DNA from: CAWIJJ01 sp963836405
Lineage (GTDB): Bacteria > Acidobacteriota > Terriglobia > Bryobacterales > Bryobacteraceae
Direction of reading: 5' to 3'
Assembly (NCBI GenBank): GCA_963836405.1
Contig: CAWIJL010000001.1
Coordinates: 203,531 to 267,530, forward strand
DNA: 64,000 nt
Below are positions 36,800 to 46,903 of the stretch, piece by piece (the stretch's first letter is position 1; each line of letters begins with the position of its first letter). The notes beneath the pieces are model-generated. The model searched no databases. It saw only the letters and a list, made by a program, of their open reading frames with translations, and was not told the origin of the DNA. The translations under genes and the position numbers were made by a program.

Positions 36800-37579
36800 A
36801 TGAAAGCTTTCCTTGCGACTTGTATTCTCACCGGTTCCATGATTGCCGGCGGTTGCGCGACGAAGAAATACGTTCGCAATACGACCACTCCGATCCAGGC
36901 CAAAGTGGACCAGGTGGGCGAGCAGGCTACGCAGAACACACAACAGATCAACGACACTCGTAACCAGGTAAAACAGGTTGACGAGAAGGCTCAATCCGGC
37001 ATCAGCGCGGCCCAGGAACGGGCGTCCACAGCCGATACGCACGCCGGCGAAGCGATGGCCCGTGCGACGCAGGCCGACCAGAAGGCCGCCCAAGCGGATC
37101 AGAAAGCGGAACAGGCAAATCAGGGCGTGTCCAGTCTCCGCTCGGTGATCGCCAATATCGACGATTACAAGCTCCAGAACACGGTTTCCGTTCCGTTCCA
37201 GTTCGACAGGGCAGCTATTTCCAAGGATGCCCAGGCTGACCTGGACAAGTTGGCGGACGAAATCAAGTCTGGCAAGCGTTACTTCATCGCCGTGGAGGGC
37301 TACACGGATTCGACCGGATCCAAGAGCTATAACGACATGCTGAGCCGTAAGCGAGCGGACGCGGTGGTCGAGTATCTCGTGGCCAAGCACGATGTGCCGA
37401 TTTATCGCATTCACATGATCGGCCTCGGTGAGGAACGGCCCGTCGAAGAAGGCCGCACCAGAAACGCGCGCGCCAAGAACCGCCGCGTGGAAGTGAAGGT
37501 GTTCAGCGCCGACCAGGTGACAGCGGCCCTCGGAACTGACACCAGCAGTTCGGCCAGCCGGGCACAAGACCAGCGGTAA
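36800..37579 (+). CDS. OmpA-family peptidoglycan-binding lipoprotein
   Basis: 259 residues. Lipoprotein signal (IAGGC), a coiled-coil stalk rich in Ala/Gln (about 30-125, with repeated ADQKA/ATQADQK), and an OmpA C-terminal domain (about 130-245) with 'VPFQFDRAAIS', 'VEGYTDSTGS', 'NDMLSRKRADAVVEYL' and 'NRRVEVKVF'. The Asp of YTDSTG and Arg of SRKRA are the usual peptidoglycan contacts. Probably outer-membrane-anchored and tethering the wall. A strong terminator follows. Confidence 0.9.
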   Translation: MKAFLATCILTGSMIAGGCATKKYVRNTTTPIQAKVDQVGEQATQNTQQINDTRNQVKQVDEKAQSGISAAQERASTADTHAGEAMARATQADQKAAQADQKAEQANQGVSSLRSVIANIDDYKLQNTVSVPFQFDRAAISKDAQADLDKLADEIKSGKRYFIAVEGYTDSTGSKSYNDMLSRKRADAVVEYLVAKHDVPIYRIHMIGLGEERPVEEGRTRNARAKNRRVEVKVFSADQVTAALGTDTSSSASRAQDQR

Positions 37580-37600
37580 GGCTGCTTTTCGCGGGAAAGA

Positions 37601-37644
37601 AACTGCCTCGCGGCCAGGCGACGCTCCTGGCCGCGCAGTTTTTT
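37601..37644 (+). terminator. Rho-independent terminator after the OmpA lipoprotein gene
   Basis: Ten-bp GC stem CGCGGCCAGG / CCTGGCCGCG, extended by ACTG/CAGT across a small bulge, directly followed by TTTTTT. It sits between this gene and the convergent ATPase gene, whose stop is at 37645. Confidence 0.85.
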
Positions 37645-38535
37645 CTACTCCGCCGCCGGGCCGCGGGCTTGGCGAAGCGTTCGCTCCGCGAAACCGGGTT
37701 CCGGACGGAAGGACCGGGCTCGCGGCGTATCCAGCCTCATGTCGGCAGTTACCTCCTCGAGCATTTCCGTCGTAACGGTTCTGGTTTCCATCGCAAAAGC
37801 AGTGAGCAGCAGGTTGTCGCACATCGCGTTGATGAGGCGCGGAATGCCCTGCGTGCGGAAGTGGATCTCCTCGAGAATCTCGTTGGAAAACACGCTCTGC
37901 TCCGGCATCCCGGCTCGGGTCATCCGCGAATGAATGTAAGCCACCGCCTCCTGAAGGTTGAATCCCCGCAGGCTGCACCGCAGCGCGATCCTCTGCTTCA
38001 ACTGACGATACTCGGGCCGTTCCAGCTTGTCGTCGAGTTCCTGCTGTCCCGCCAGAACGATCTGGAGCAGCTTACCGCGGCGGGTTTCGAGATTGCCGAG
38101 TAGCCGGATCTCCTCCAGCACATCCCACTCGAGATTGTGGGCCTCATCGACGATCAACACCACGGTTCGTCCCGCGGCCGCCCGGTCGATCAGGAAGTTG
38201 TTCAGCGCCATCAGCACTTCGGTTTTCGAATGCCGGTTGCAGTTTAGATCCAGGTCGTAGGCGAGAAGATCGAAGAACTGTTCTACCGTGAGCCGCGAAT
38301 TGAACAGCGAAGCGAAGGCGATCTGCTGGGCGTTGAGGAAGTCTCGCAGACATTCCAGCATGGTGGTTTTGCCGGTCCCGACCTCGCCCGCCAACACGAT
38401 GAACCCTTTGCGGCTTTGCACGCCGTAAATGAGGTTCGCCAACGCTTCCTCGTGCTGCGTGCTCCGGAACAGAAAACTCGGGTCCGGGCTCATGTTGAAC
38501 GGGTTCTGGGTAAAACCAAAAAAGGCGTTATACAT
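37645..38535 (-). CDS. ExeA/GspA-like AAA ATPase
   Basis: 296 residues, a single AAA ATPase. 'MYNAFFGFTQNPFNMSPDP' is the conserved opening of the ExeA/MshM/XrtA-associated ATPase group. Also present are Walker A GEVGTGKTT, Walker B VVLIVDEAHNL, a sensor region 'LQIVLAGQQELDDKL', and C-terminal helices with 'FRTQGIPRLINAMCDNLLL'. Relatives serve type II secretion assembly, pilus or exopolysaccharide export. There is no peptidoglycan-binding domain and no partner gene here, so the role is open. 68 nt downstream of infC, same strand. Confidence 0.85.
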   Translation of the reverse strand: MYNAFFGFTQNPFNMSPDPSFLFRSTQHEEALANLIYGVQSRKGFIVLAGEVGTGKTTMLECLRDFLNAQQIAFASLFNSRLTVEQFFDLLAYDLDLNCNRHSKTEVLMALNNFLIDRAAAGRTVVLIVDEAHNLEWDVLEEIRLLGNLETRRGKLLQIVLAGQQELDDKLERPEYRQLKQRIALRCSLRGFNLQEAVAYIHSRMTRAGMPEQSVFSNEILEEIHFRTQGIPRLINAMCDNLLLTAFAMETRTVTTEMLEEVTADMRLDTPRARSFRPEPGFAERTLRQARGPAAE

Positions 38536-38603
38536 ACTGAAACACGATCCGCCGGGCTGATTCCAGGCGTTTGGCCGGGGTTGCGCCGGACCACCGTCTG
38601 AGG

Positions 38604-39227
38604 CTATGACGCTGCCTGGGGGGCCTGAGGAGCCGCCGAGGGCTTCTCCTTGTCCTTCTCTTTCTCTTTCTCACCCGGCTTCGCGGCGGCCTTCACCGGG
38701 CTGATCAGCACATGTGCGTTGCGTCCTTCCAGCCGGGGCTGGCCTTCCACAATTCCGAAAGTGGTAAGATCCGCCGCAAACCGCATCAGCAGCTTCTTAC
38801 CCAGGTCGGCATGCGCGATCTCCCTGCCTCTAAACTGCACCACCGCCTTCACACGGTTGCCTTCCTGAAGGAAGCGGATGGCGTGATTCTTCTTGAAATC
38901 GTAATCGTGATCGTCGGTGTTAGGCCGGAACTTCAGCTCCTTGACCTGAACCACGTGCTGCTTCTTCTTGGCGTCGTGCTGCTTCTTTTTCTGCTCGTAC
39001 TGATAATGGCCGAAATCGACCGCTTTGGCGACAGGCGGAACGGCCGTCGGCGCGATCAGTACAAGATCCAGCCCGAGTTCCTGCGCTTTGCGAAGTGCCG
39101 CAGCAGTGGGCATCACTTCCGTGGTGCCGTCCGGAAACACCGCCCGGACCTCCCGCGCACGGATCGACTCGTTGACGTTCTCTCTTCGATTTTGTCTGCG
39201 AGGGGGATAGTTTCTACCTGGATACAT
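38604..39227 (-). CDS. infC: Translation initiation factor IF-3
   Basis: 207 residues. IF3 N-domain ('NESIRAREVRAVFPDGT', 'ALRKAQELGLDLVLIAP') and C-domain ('VKELKFRPNTDDHDYDFK', 'IRFLQEGNRVKAVVQFRG') with the helical linker rich in Lys/Gln between them. It binds the 30S subunit and checks initiator tRNA and start codon. A Lys/Glu/Pro-rich tail (about 178-207) extends beyond the E. coli length. It starts with ATG rather than the rare AUU of E. coli. rpmI/rplT are not next to it. Confidence 0.96.
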   Translation of the reverse strand: MYPGRNYPPRRQNRRENVNESIRAREVRAVFPDGTTEVMPTAAALRKAQELGLDLVLIAPTAVPPVAKAVDFGHYQYEQKKKQHDAKKKQHVVQVKELKFRPNTDDHDYDFKKNHAIRFLQEGNRVKAVVQFRGREIAHADLGKKLLMRFAADLTTFGIVEGQPRLEGRNAHVLISPVKAAAKPGEKEKEKDKEKPSAAPQAPQAAS

Positions 39228-39435
39228 TTTGAATTATGCGTTTCGTTCAGTGTGTTTGCCGGGAGAGGCGATTTGGGGCGTTGGCCCCAGTGGGTTTTTT
39301 TGGCCGAGACTTTGGTTGAAGCGAATAGCCAAGCAAGATTTCGTCAGCTTCAGTTTACACCAAATCCGGGTGCTTGGGGTGTTACGAATGCAATCGAACG
39401 GATAGACTTCCGTGCGGGTTATCATAAAACTCGCC

Positions 39436-40864
<1,429 letters not shown>

Positions 40865-40962
40865 AGCTGGGCGCATTCACCCACCCACCTCTGGGCCCTG
40901 TCGATTTTCGCCTCTTATTTTCTGTTATTTACCGCTGGCACAGCAATTGCTTCCTGAGTGGT

Positions 40963-41214
40963 ATGGCCTACGTGATTACCGACTCCTGCACCAAAGACGA
41001 ATTGTGCGTTCAAGCCTGCCCGGTGGATTGCATTCATCCCAAGCAGGATGAAACGAATTTTGCGGAAGTACCGCAGCTCTACGTCAACCCCGTCGATTGC
41101 ATCGACTGCGGCGCCTGTGTCCCGGTCTGCCCGACGAATTCTATCTACACGCTCGATGAGTTGCCCGCCGAATTCGCCCAGTTCGCCGAATTGAACGCCG
41201 CGCACTACAACTGA
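40963..41214 (+). CDS. Ferredoxin with two iron-sulphur clusters
   Basis: 83 residues. Two Cys sets: CTKDELCVQACPVDC and CIDCGACVPVCP, the 7Fe/8Fe bacterial ferredoxin pattern (FdI/FdxA-like). The first set has the widened C-x5-C spacing, which often goes with a [3Fe-4S] or atypical [4Fe-4S] cluster. A low-potential electron carrier in the cytoplasm. It is 167 nt upstream of the pyruvate carboxylase gene, with a REP-like hairpin between. Confidence 0.92.
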   Translation: MAYVITDSCTKDELCVQACPVDCIHPKQDETNFAEVPQLYVNPVDCIDCGACVPVCPTNSIYTLDELPAEFAQFAELNAAHYN

Positions 41215-41245
41215 GGAGATCCCTCTCACCGGGTTCTCGCTGAGT

Positions 41246-41311
41246 AACCGGGGACGAACACCACAATCCCCGAGCCAAACGGCTTGGGAATTGCGGTGTC
41301 TGTCCCCGGTT
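41246..41311. repeat. Long imperfect palindrome, REP-like
   Basis: Two 31-nt arms around a 4-nt AAAC loop with five mismatches, several tolerated as G-U. The outer 10 bp AACCGGGGAC / GTCCCCGGTT are perfect. The right arm contains GGTGTCTGTCCCCGG, a motif I recall as recurrent in bacterial REP elements moved by RAYT transposases. No RAYT gene is in the window. Confidence 0.65.
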
Positions 41312-41381
41312 TCCGTTTCGGACACCTCCCGCCCGCCATCTTCTGCATGCCGCAAGTCGCGGCTTCTCTTATTCTGGATCT

Positions 41382-44300
41382 ATGAGAAAACTCCTGGCGC
41401 TGAACCGCAGCGAGATCGCAATTCGCATCCTGCGGGCCGCCAATGAACTGGGTCTGCGAACGGTGGCCATCTATTCGCAGGAGGACCGGCTGGCTCTGCA
41501 CCGCTTCAAGGCCGACGAGGCGTACCTCATCGGAGAGGGCAAGGGGCCGGTTGAAGCCTATCTCGACTACGAAGGAATCGTCGAGATGGCACGAGAAAAA
41601 GAAGTGGACGCCATTCACCCCGGCTATGGCTTCCTCTCCGAGAATCCGGCCCTGGCGCGCGCCTGCGACCGCGCCGGGATTACCTTCATCGGGCCCAACG
41701 CCGAACTGCTGGAACTGCTGGGCGATAAGACGGCCGCGCGCAAACTGGCGCAGAAGGCGGGGATTCCGGTTGTGCCGGGCACGGAAAAGGCGGTCAGCGA
41801 TCCCGCCGAAGCGGAAAAGACCGCCGCGAAGATCGGCTTTCCTTTGATTATCAAGGCGGCGTTCGGCGGCGGCGGCCGCGGCATGCGCGTGGTGGAGCAG
41901 GCGTCCGAGTTCGCCGGCAAACTTGGCGAGGCACGGCAGGAAGCGGCTGCCGCTTTCGGCAACGACGCCGTCTTTCTCGAGCGCTTCGTACGACGCGCGC
42001 GCCACATCGAAGTGCAGATCCTGGGCGACCTCCACGGCAGCATCCTCCACCTCTACGAGCGCGATTGCTCGGTGCAGCGCCGCCACCAGAAAGTCGTGGA
42101 AGTGGCCCCGGCGGTGGGTCTCGACCCGAAAATCCGCACCGCCCTCGCAGAAGCCGCCGTCGCCCTTGCGCGCGCCGCCGGCTACGTGAACGCCGGCACG
42201 GTCGAGTTCCTGGTGGACGCCGATTCCGGCGAATGGTATTTCATCGAGGTGAACCCGCGCATCCAGGTGGAACACACGGTGACCGAAATGGTGACCGGCA
42301 TCGACCTGGTGCGATGCCAGATTCAGGTGGCGCAGGGCTGCAAACTGCATAGCCCCGAAATGAACCTGCCACCCCAGGACCAGGTTCCGCTTTACGGTTA
42401 CGCCTTGCAATGCCGTATCACCACCGAAGATCCGGCCAACCACTTCGTGCCCGATTACGGCAAACTCTCCACATACCGATCGCCCGCCGGTTTTGGAATC
42501 CGGCTGGATGGCGGATCGGCGTACAGCGGAGCCGTAATCACGCCCTATTACGATTCGCTGCTGGTGAAGACCACGGCGTGGGGACGCGAATTCCGCCACG
42601 CCTGCCAGCGCATGGACCGCAGCCTGCGCGAATTCCGCGTCCGCGGCGTGAAAACCAATATCCCGTTCCTCGAAAACGTGGTGAACAACGAGGATTTTCA
42701 GGCGGGCAACGTGACCACGCGCTGGCTGGAAGAAACACCCGCGCTGTTCAAGTTTGCGCCGAAGCGCGACCGGGCCACGCGCCTGCTCACCTACCTGGCC
42801 GAAACCATCGTCAACGGCAACCCGACTATTGCCGGAAAGCCACGCCCAACCCGGATTCTGCCCGCGCCCCTTCCCCGCCACGATCCGAGCGCCCCTCCCG
42901 CCGGGTCGCGCCTAATCCTCGACCGCGACGGGCCTGAGGGTCTTGCCGCCTGGACCCTGAAGCACCGCGGCCTCCTGCTTACCGATACCACCTTCCGCGA
43001 TGCCCACCAGTCTCTGCTGGCCACGCGCGTGCGCACGTACGACATGCTGGCCGTGGCGAATTTCGTGGCGCACCGGCTGCACAACTTGTTCAGCCTGGAA
43101 ATGTGGGGCGGCGCCACATTCGACGTAACCATGCGGTTCCTGCACGAGGATCCCTTTCTGCGCCTGCGGCAGTTGCGGGAAGCGATACCGAACATCTGCT
43201 TTCAAATGCTGCTCCGCGCCTCCAACGCCGTCGGCTACACCGCCTATCCCGACAACGTGGTAGCGGAGTTCGTGTACGAGGCATCCGCGCAGGGCATCGA
43301 TATCTTCCGCATTTTCGACTCGCTCAACTGGCTGCCCAACATGCAGGCATCGATGGCGGCCGTTCGCAAAACGCGTTCGGTGTGCGAGGCGGCAATGTGT
43401 TATACCGGCGACATCCTCGATGCACAACGCGACAAGTACCCGCTCCAGTACTACGTGCGCATGGCGAAGGAACTGGAAAAAATGGGGGCGCATTTTCTGG
43501 CCATCAAGGACATGGCCGGACTGTGCAAACCCTACGCGGCGGAAAAACTGGTGAAGACGCTGCGGCAGGAGGTCGGAATCCCGATCCATTTCCACACCCA
43601 CGACACCAGCGGGATCAACGCCGCCTCCGTTCTGAAGGCGGCCGACGCGGGCGTGCATGTGGCCGACGGCGCCATCGCGTCCATGAGCGGCCAGACCAGC
43701 CAGCCCAACCTCAACTCCATCGTCGCTGCGCTGCGCCACACCCGGCGCGACAGCGGCCTGGACCTGAGCGCGCTCAATGCCTGCGCCGACTACTGGGAAA
43801 TCGTGCGGGAATACTACGCCCCTTTCGACACCGGTCCCAAGTCCGGCACGGCCGAAGTCTACATCCACGAGATGCCGGGCGGCCAGTACACCAATCTGAA
43901 GGAGCAGGCCGAATCGATGGGGCTGGGCGCGCGCTGGCACGAAATCGCGCAAACCTACGCCGACGTCAATATGGCCTTCGGCGACATCGTCAAAGTGACG
44001 CCCTCGAGTAAGGTGGTGGGGGACATGGCCATTTTCCTGGTCAACCACAAGATGACCATGCAGCAGTTCGAGCGGCTCGACCCGGATCACAACCTCACCC
44101 TGCCCACCTCAGTGATCGAGATGTTTCAGGGGGCGCTGGGCGAGCCGGATGGCGGCTGGCCCGAAAATGTCGCGCGCATCGTTCTCCGCGGCGCCCCCGC
44201 TCCCGCTGCCGGGCGGCCCGGAACGAACCTGCCGAAAGTGGACCTCGACGAAACCGCCGCGTTGGTGGACAAGAAAACCGGCCGCCGCCCGTCCCGCGAC

Positions 44301-44823
44301 GAGGTGCTCAGCTACCTCATGTACCCGGACGTCTTCCTGAAATTCGCCAAAGCGCGCCAGAGCTACGGCAACGTCGAGGTGCTGCCCACCCCCGCTTTTT
44401 ACTACGGCATGGAACGCGGCACCGATATCGCCGTCGAATTGGAGCCGGGCAAGACGCTGGTGATCAAGTTCCTCACCGTCGGCGAGCCCCACCCGGACGG
44501 CACGCGCACGGTCTTCTTCGAACTCAACGGCCAGCCGCGCGAGGTGACGGTGCGGGACCGCATGCTGAATGTGGTGGAGAAAGTGAAGCTCAAGGCCGAT
44601 CCGGCCGCACCCGGGCAGATCGGCGCCCCCATACCGGGAGTGGTCTCGACGGTTGCCGTGGAGTTGAATCAGACGCTTAAAAAGGGAGACCGCCTGCTGG
44701 TGATGGAGGCGATGAAAATGCAGAGCACCGTCTACGCTGCCGGTGGGCGGGAAGGTGACCCAGATGCTCGTGCAACCCGGCCAGCACGTCGAAGCCAAAG
44801 ACCTCCTGCTGGTGATCGAATAG
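41382..44823 (+). CDS. pyc: Pyruvate carboxylase (frame disrupted next to the biotin site)
   Basis: Reconstructed length is about 1146 residues, normal for one-chain pyruvate carboxylase. Order: biotin carboxylase (1-450: 'HPGYGFLSENP', 'FGGGGRGMRVV', 'EVNPRIQVEHTVTE'), carboxyltransferase (about 530-805: 'TTFRDAHQSLLATR', 'HFHTHDTSG', metal-binding region), an allosteric/PC linker, and a biotinyl domain with EAMKM. One extra base near 44742, 11 codons after the biotin Lys, throws the frame. In the other frame the ending 'VTQMLVQPGQHVEAKDLLLV' runs to TAG 44821-44823, just ahead of a terminator. The enzyme converts pyruvate, bicarbonate and ATP to oxaloacetate. Convergent with mdh. Confidence 0.93.
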
Positions 44824-44830
44824 CCGGCGA

Positions 44831-44863
44831 CCCCGCGGCCGGGCCGGGCCGCCGGCCGCGGGG
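44831..44863. terminator. Terminator hairpin between pyc and mdh
   Basis: Perfect 10-bp stem CCCCGCGGCC / GGCCGCGGGG with a 13-nt loop, 7 nt after the true pyc stop and 12 nt from the mdh stop. No long T-run on either side. It could serve both convergent genes. Confidence 0.6.
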
Positions 44864-44875
44864 AACGAAAGCTGC

Positions 44876-45808
44876 CTAACCTTTCGACTTCAGGACGTCC
44901 ACAAGTTCCTGCACCGCAGACGCGCTCTTTTTGAGCATCGCCTGCTCTTCCGCCGTTAACTTCACTTCGTAGATCTGCTCCACGCCGCGCGCGCCCAGTT
45001 TTACCGGCACGCCCACGAACAGCCCGTTGATCCCGTACTCGCCCTCGAGGTATGCCGCGCATGGCAGTACCTTCTTCTTGTCCTTCAGGATCGATTCGGC
45101 CATCTCCACCGCGGCCGCCGACGGCGCGTAATAGGCGCTGCCCGTCTTCAGGTACTTGACTATTTCGGCCCCGCCGTTGCGCGTCCGATCCACAATGCGG
45201 TCGATCGTCGCCTGGTCCATCAGCTCGGTCAGCGGAATGCCGGCTACGTTGCTCAGCCGGACCAGCGGCACCATGGTGTCGCCGTGGCCGCCCATCACCA
45301 CGCCCTGCACATTTTCAACCGAGACGTTCAGCTCCTGCGCGATGAAGGTGCGGAAGCGGGCGCTGTCCAGCACACCGGCCATGCCCACGACGCGGTTCTT
45401 GCTGAAACGCGACACCTGGAAGGCGGCCTGCGCCATCGCGTCCAGCGGGTTGGTGACCACGATGATGATGCAGTTCGGCGAATGCTTCGCCACCTGTTCG
45501 GTGGCCACCTTCACCACGTCGTAGTTGGCCATCAGCAGATCGTCGCGGCTCATCCCGGGCTTGCGCGGGAAACCAGCGGTGATGATGGCTATATCCGAGT
45601 TCGCGGTCGGTTCGTAGTCGTTGGCACCCGTGACCGTGACATCGTAACCCTGCACGGGACCGGACTGGAGCAGATCGAGCCCCTTGCCCTGGGGAACACC
45701 TTCGACCACGTCCACCAGGACGACGTCAGCGAGTTCCTTATCGGCAATGCGCACCGCGCAATTGGCGCCTACGTTGCCGGCGCCCACAACCGTGATCTTG
45801 TTTCGCAC
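44876..45808 (-). CDS. mdh: Malate dehydrogenase
   Basis: 310 residues, LDH-like malate dehydrogenase. NAD-binding loop GAGNVGANCA with a following Asp (VVLVDVVEG) for NAD preference. Substrate-binding Arg in 'GFPRKPGMSRDDL', 'VVTNPLDAMAQ', and catalytic His in GGHGDTMVPL. Interconverts malate and oxaloacetate in the TCA cycle. The convergent pyc makes oxaloacetate, so the pair forms a compact anaplerotic module, though on separate transcripts. Confidence 0.96.
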   Translation of the reverse strand: MRNKITVVGAGNVGANCAVRIADKELADVVLVDVVEGVPQGKGLDLLQSGPVQGYDVTVTGANDYEPTANSDIAIITAGFPRKPGMSRDDLLMANYDVVKVATEQVAKHSPNCIIIVVTNPLDAMAQAAFQVSRFSKNRVVGMAGVLDSARFRTFIAQELNVSVENVQGVVMGGHGDTMVPLVRLSNVAGIPLTELMDQATIDRIVDRTRNGGAEIVKYLKTGSAYYAPSAAAVEMAESILKDKKKVLPCAAYLEGEYGINGLFVGVPVKLGARGVEQIYEVKLTAEEQAMLKKSASAVQELVDVLKSKG

Positions 45809-45839
45809 AAAGCTCCTTTGGGTTTGAAATGTTACTCGA

Positions 45840-46757
45840 TTATAACGTCAGTTCCCAGATCTGGCTGATAAGATCGGATCCGAAATCCCGATTTCGCTGC
45901 TCGCCGACGAGGCGGAAACCCGCAGCCTCATAAATGCGCCGAGCCGCCAGCAGGTTGCTCTGCGTCCACAGTGAGACGGCCCGGTATTTTCTTTCCCGCG
46001 CGAACGCGATGCATTCGGCCACCAGGCGTTTTCCGATTCCCAGGCCGCGCGCTTCCGGCTCCACCAGCAGCAGCCTCAGCTTCGCCGTATCTTTGGAGCC
46101 GCGAACCAGCATGACGGAGCCGGCGATCGCGCCATGGCGTTCCGCAATCCAGCATCGCTCCCGGTCCGCGTCGAAATTCCGGAGAAACGCCGCGCCGATT
46201 TCCGCCACGACAGCTTCAAACCCCTCGCCCCAGCCGTACTCCTCCGCATACAACGCGCCGTGCCGGTGGATGAGCCAGCCGATGTCGCCGTGCCGGTGCG
46301 CGCGCAGGGTGAAGGTCCTGTCTTCGTCCGCGGGGTCGGCCAGCAGGTTTTCGATGGTAGCCATCGCACCCATCAGCCGGTTTTGCTCGCCCCCTGACAG
46401 GCCGTTCAGCATTCCGCTCACCGCGTCGCCGGCGCTGCGGTCGAGAGGCTTGAGCGCGTTCCTGCCGGCCCGCGTGAGGACGATGTGAAATTGCCGCCTG
46501 TCGAACGCCGAAGGTTCTCGCGCTATCCAACCCTGCTTTTGAAACCGCAGCAGAATTCGGCTCAGGTACCCTGGGTCGAGGTCGAGTTCCTGCGCGATGC
46601 CGGTGGCCGTGAGCTGGTCGCGGTGCGACAGTTCAGTAAGAACCCGAGCCTCGGTCAGCGAGAACGCTCCGCCCGTCCGTCCCTCACCGAGGACGCCCAC
46701 CCTGCGCCCATAGAAGCGATTGAATCGCCGGACAGCTTTTACACGATCGTCGGCCAC
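45840..46757 (-). CDS. MarR-type regulator fused to a GNAT N-acetyltransferase
   Basis: About 305 residues from GTG 46757. The frame also opens at TTG 46778, but that would place the predicted -10 inside the gene. N-terminal MarR winged helix (about 1-140: 'FSLTEARVLTELSHRDQLTA', 'LDLDPGYLSRILLRFQKQGW') and C-terminal GNAT fold (about 150-305: 'LRLLLVEPEARGLGIGKRLV', the acetyl-CoA loop). This fusion is a known family. The acetylation substrate is unknown. A TTGACATTGTCAA palindrome overlapping its promoter suggests autorepression. Confidence 0.9.
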   Translation of the reverse strand: MADDRVKAVRRFNRFYGRRVGVLGEGRTGGAFSLTEARVLTELSHRDQLTATGIAQELDLDPGYLSRILLRFQKQGWIAREPSAFDRRQFHIVLTRAGRNALKPLDRSAGDAVSGMLNGLSGGEQNRLMGAMATIENLLADPADEDRTFTLRAHRHGDIGWLIHRHGALYAEEYGWGEGFEAVVAEIGAAFLRNFDADRERCWIAERHGAIAGSVMLVRGSKDTAKLRLLLVEPEARGLGIGKRLVAECIAFARERKYRAVSLWTQSNLLAARRIYEAAGFRLVGEQRNRDFGSDLISQIWELTL

Positions 46758-46762
46758 AGCAC

Positions 46763-46791
46763 ATTCTTGGCCGATCAATTGACAATGTCAA
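46763..46791 (-). promoter_or_regulatory. Promoter with overlapping 13-bp palindrome for the MarR-GNAT gene
   Basis: Reading leftward: -35 TTGACA (46791-46786), 17-bp spacer, -10 AAGAAT (46768-46763). The palindrome TTGACATTGTCAA (46791-46779) covers the -35 hexamer. The predicted transcription start falls near 46756, practically at the GTG codon, so the mRNA may be leaderless. Confidence 0.6.
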
Positions 46792-46846
46792 GCATCCCGC
46801 GGGCCGCACCCATCCGGCTTACAGCCTTCGGTCCAGGAAAAACGAT

Positions 46847-46878
46847 CGGCCCGGACCTTCCAGGGAAGGGCCGGGCCG
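46847..46878 (-). terminator. Rho-independent terminator of the TonB-dependent receptor gene
   Basis: A long hairpin (CGGCCCGG and CCTTCC paired with GGAAGG and CCGGGCCG across one mismatch) lies 26 nt past the stop. On the reverse strand it is followed by ATCGTTTTT. Confidence 0.75.
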
Positions 46879-46903
46879 GATCGGGCAGCAGAGTGGAAAG
46901 CGA

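Noticed and set aside
44824..44879. Apparent extension of pyruvate carboxylase to 44879
   Set aside because: It arises only after the frame break, reads through a hairpin and has no homology. The alternative frame restores the biotinyl domain and stops at 44823.
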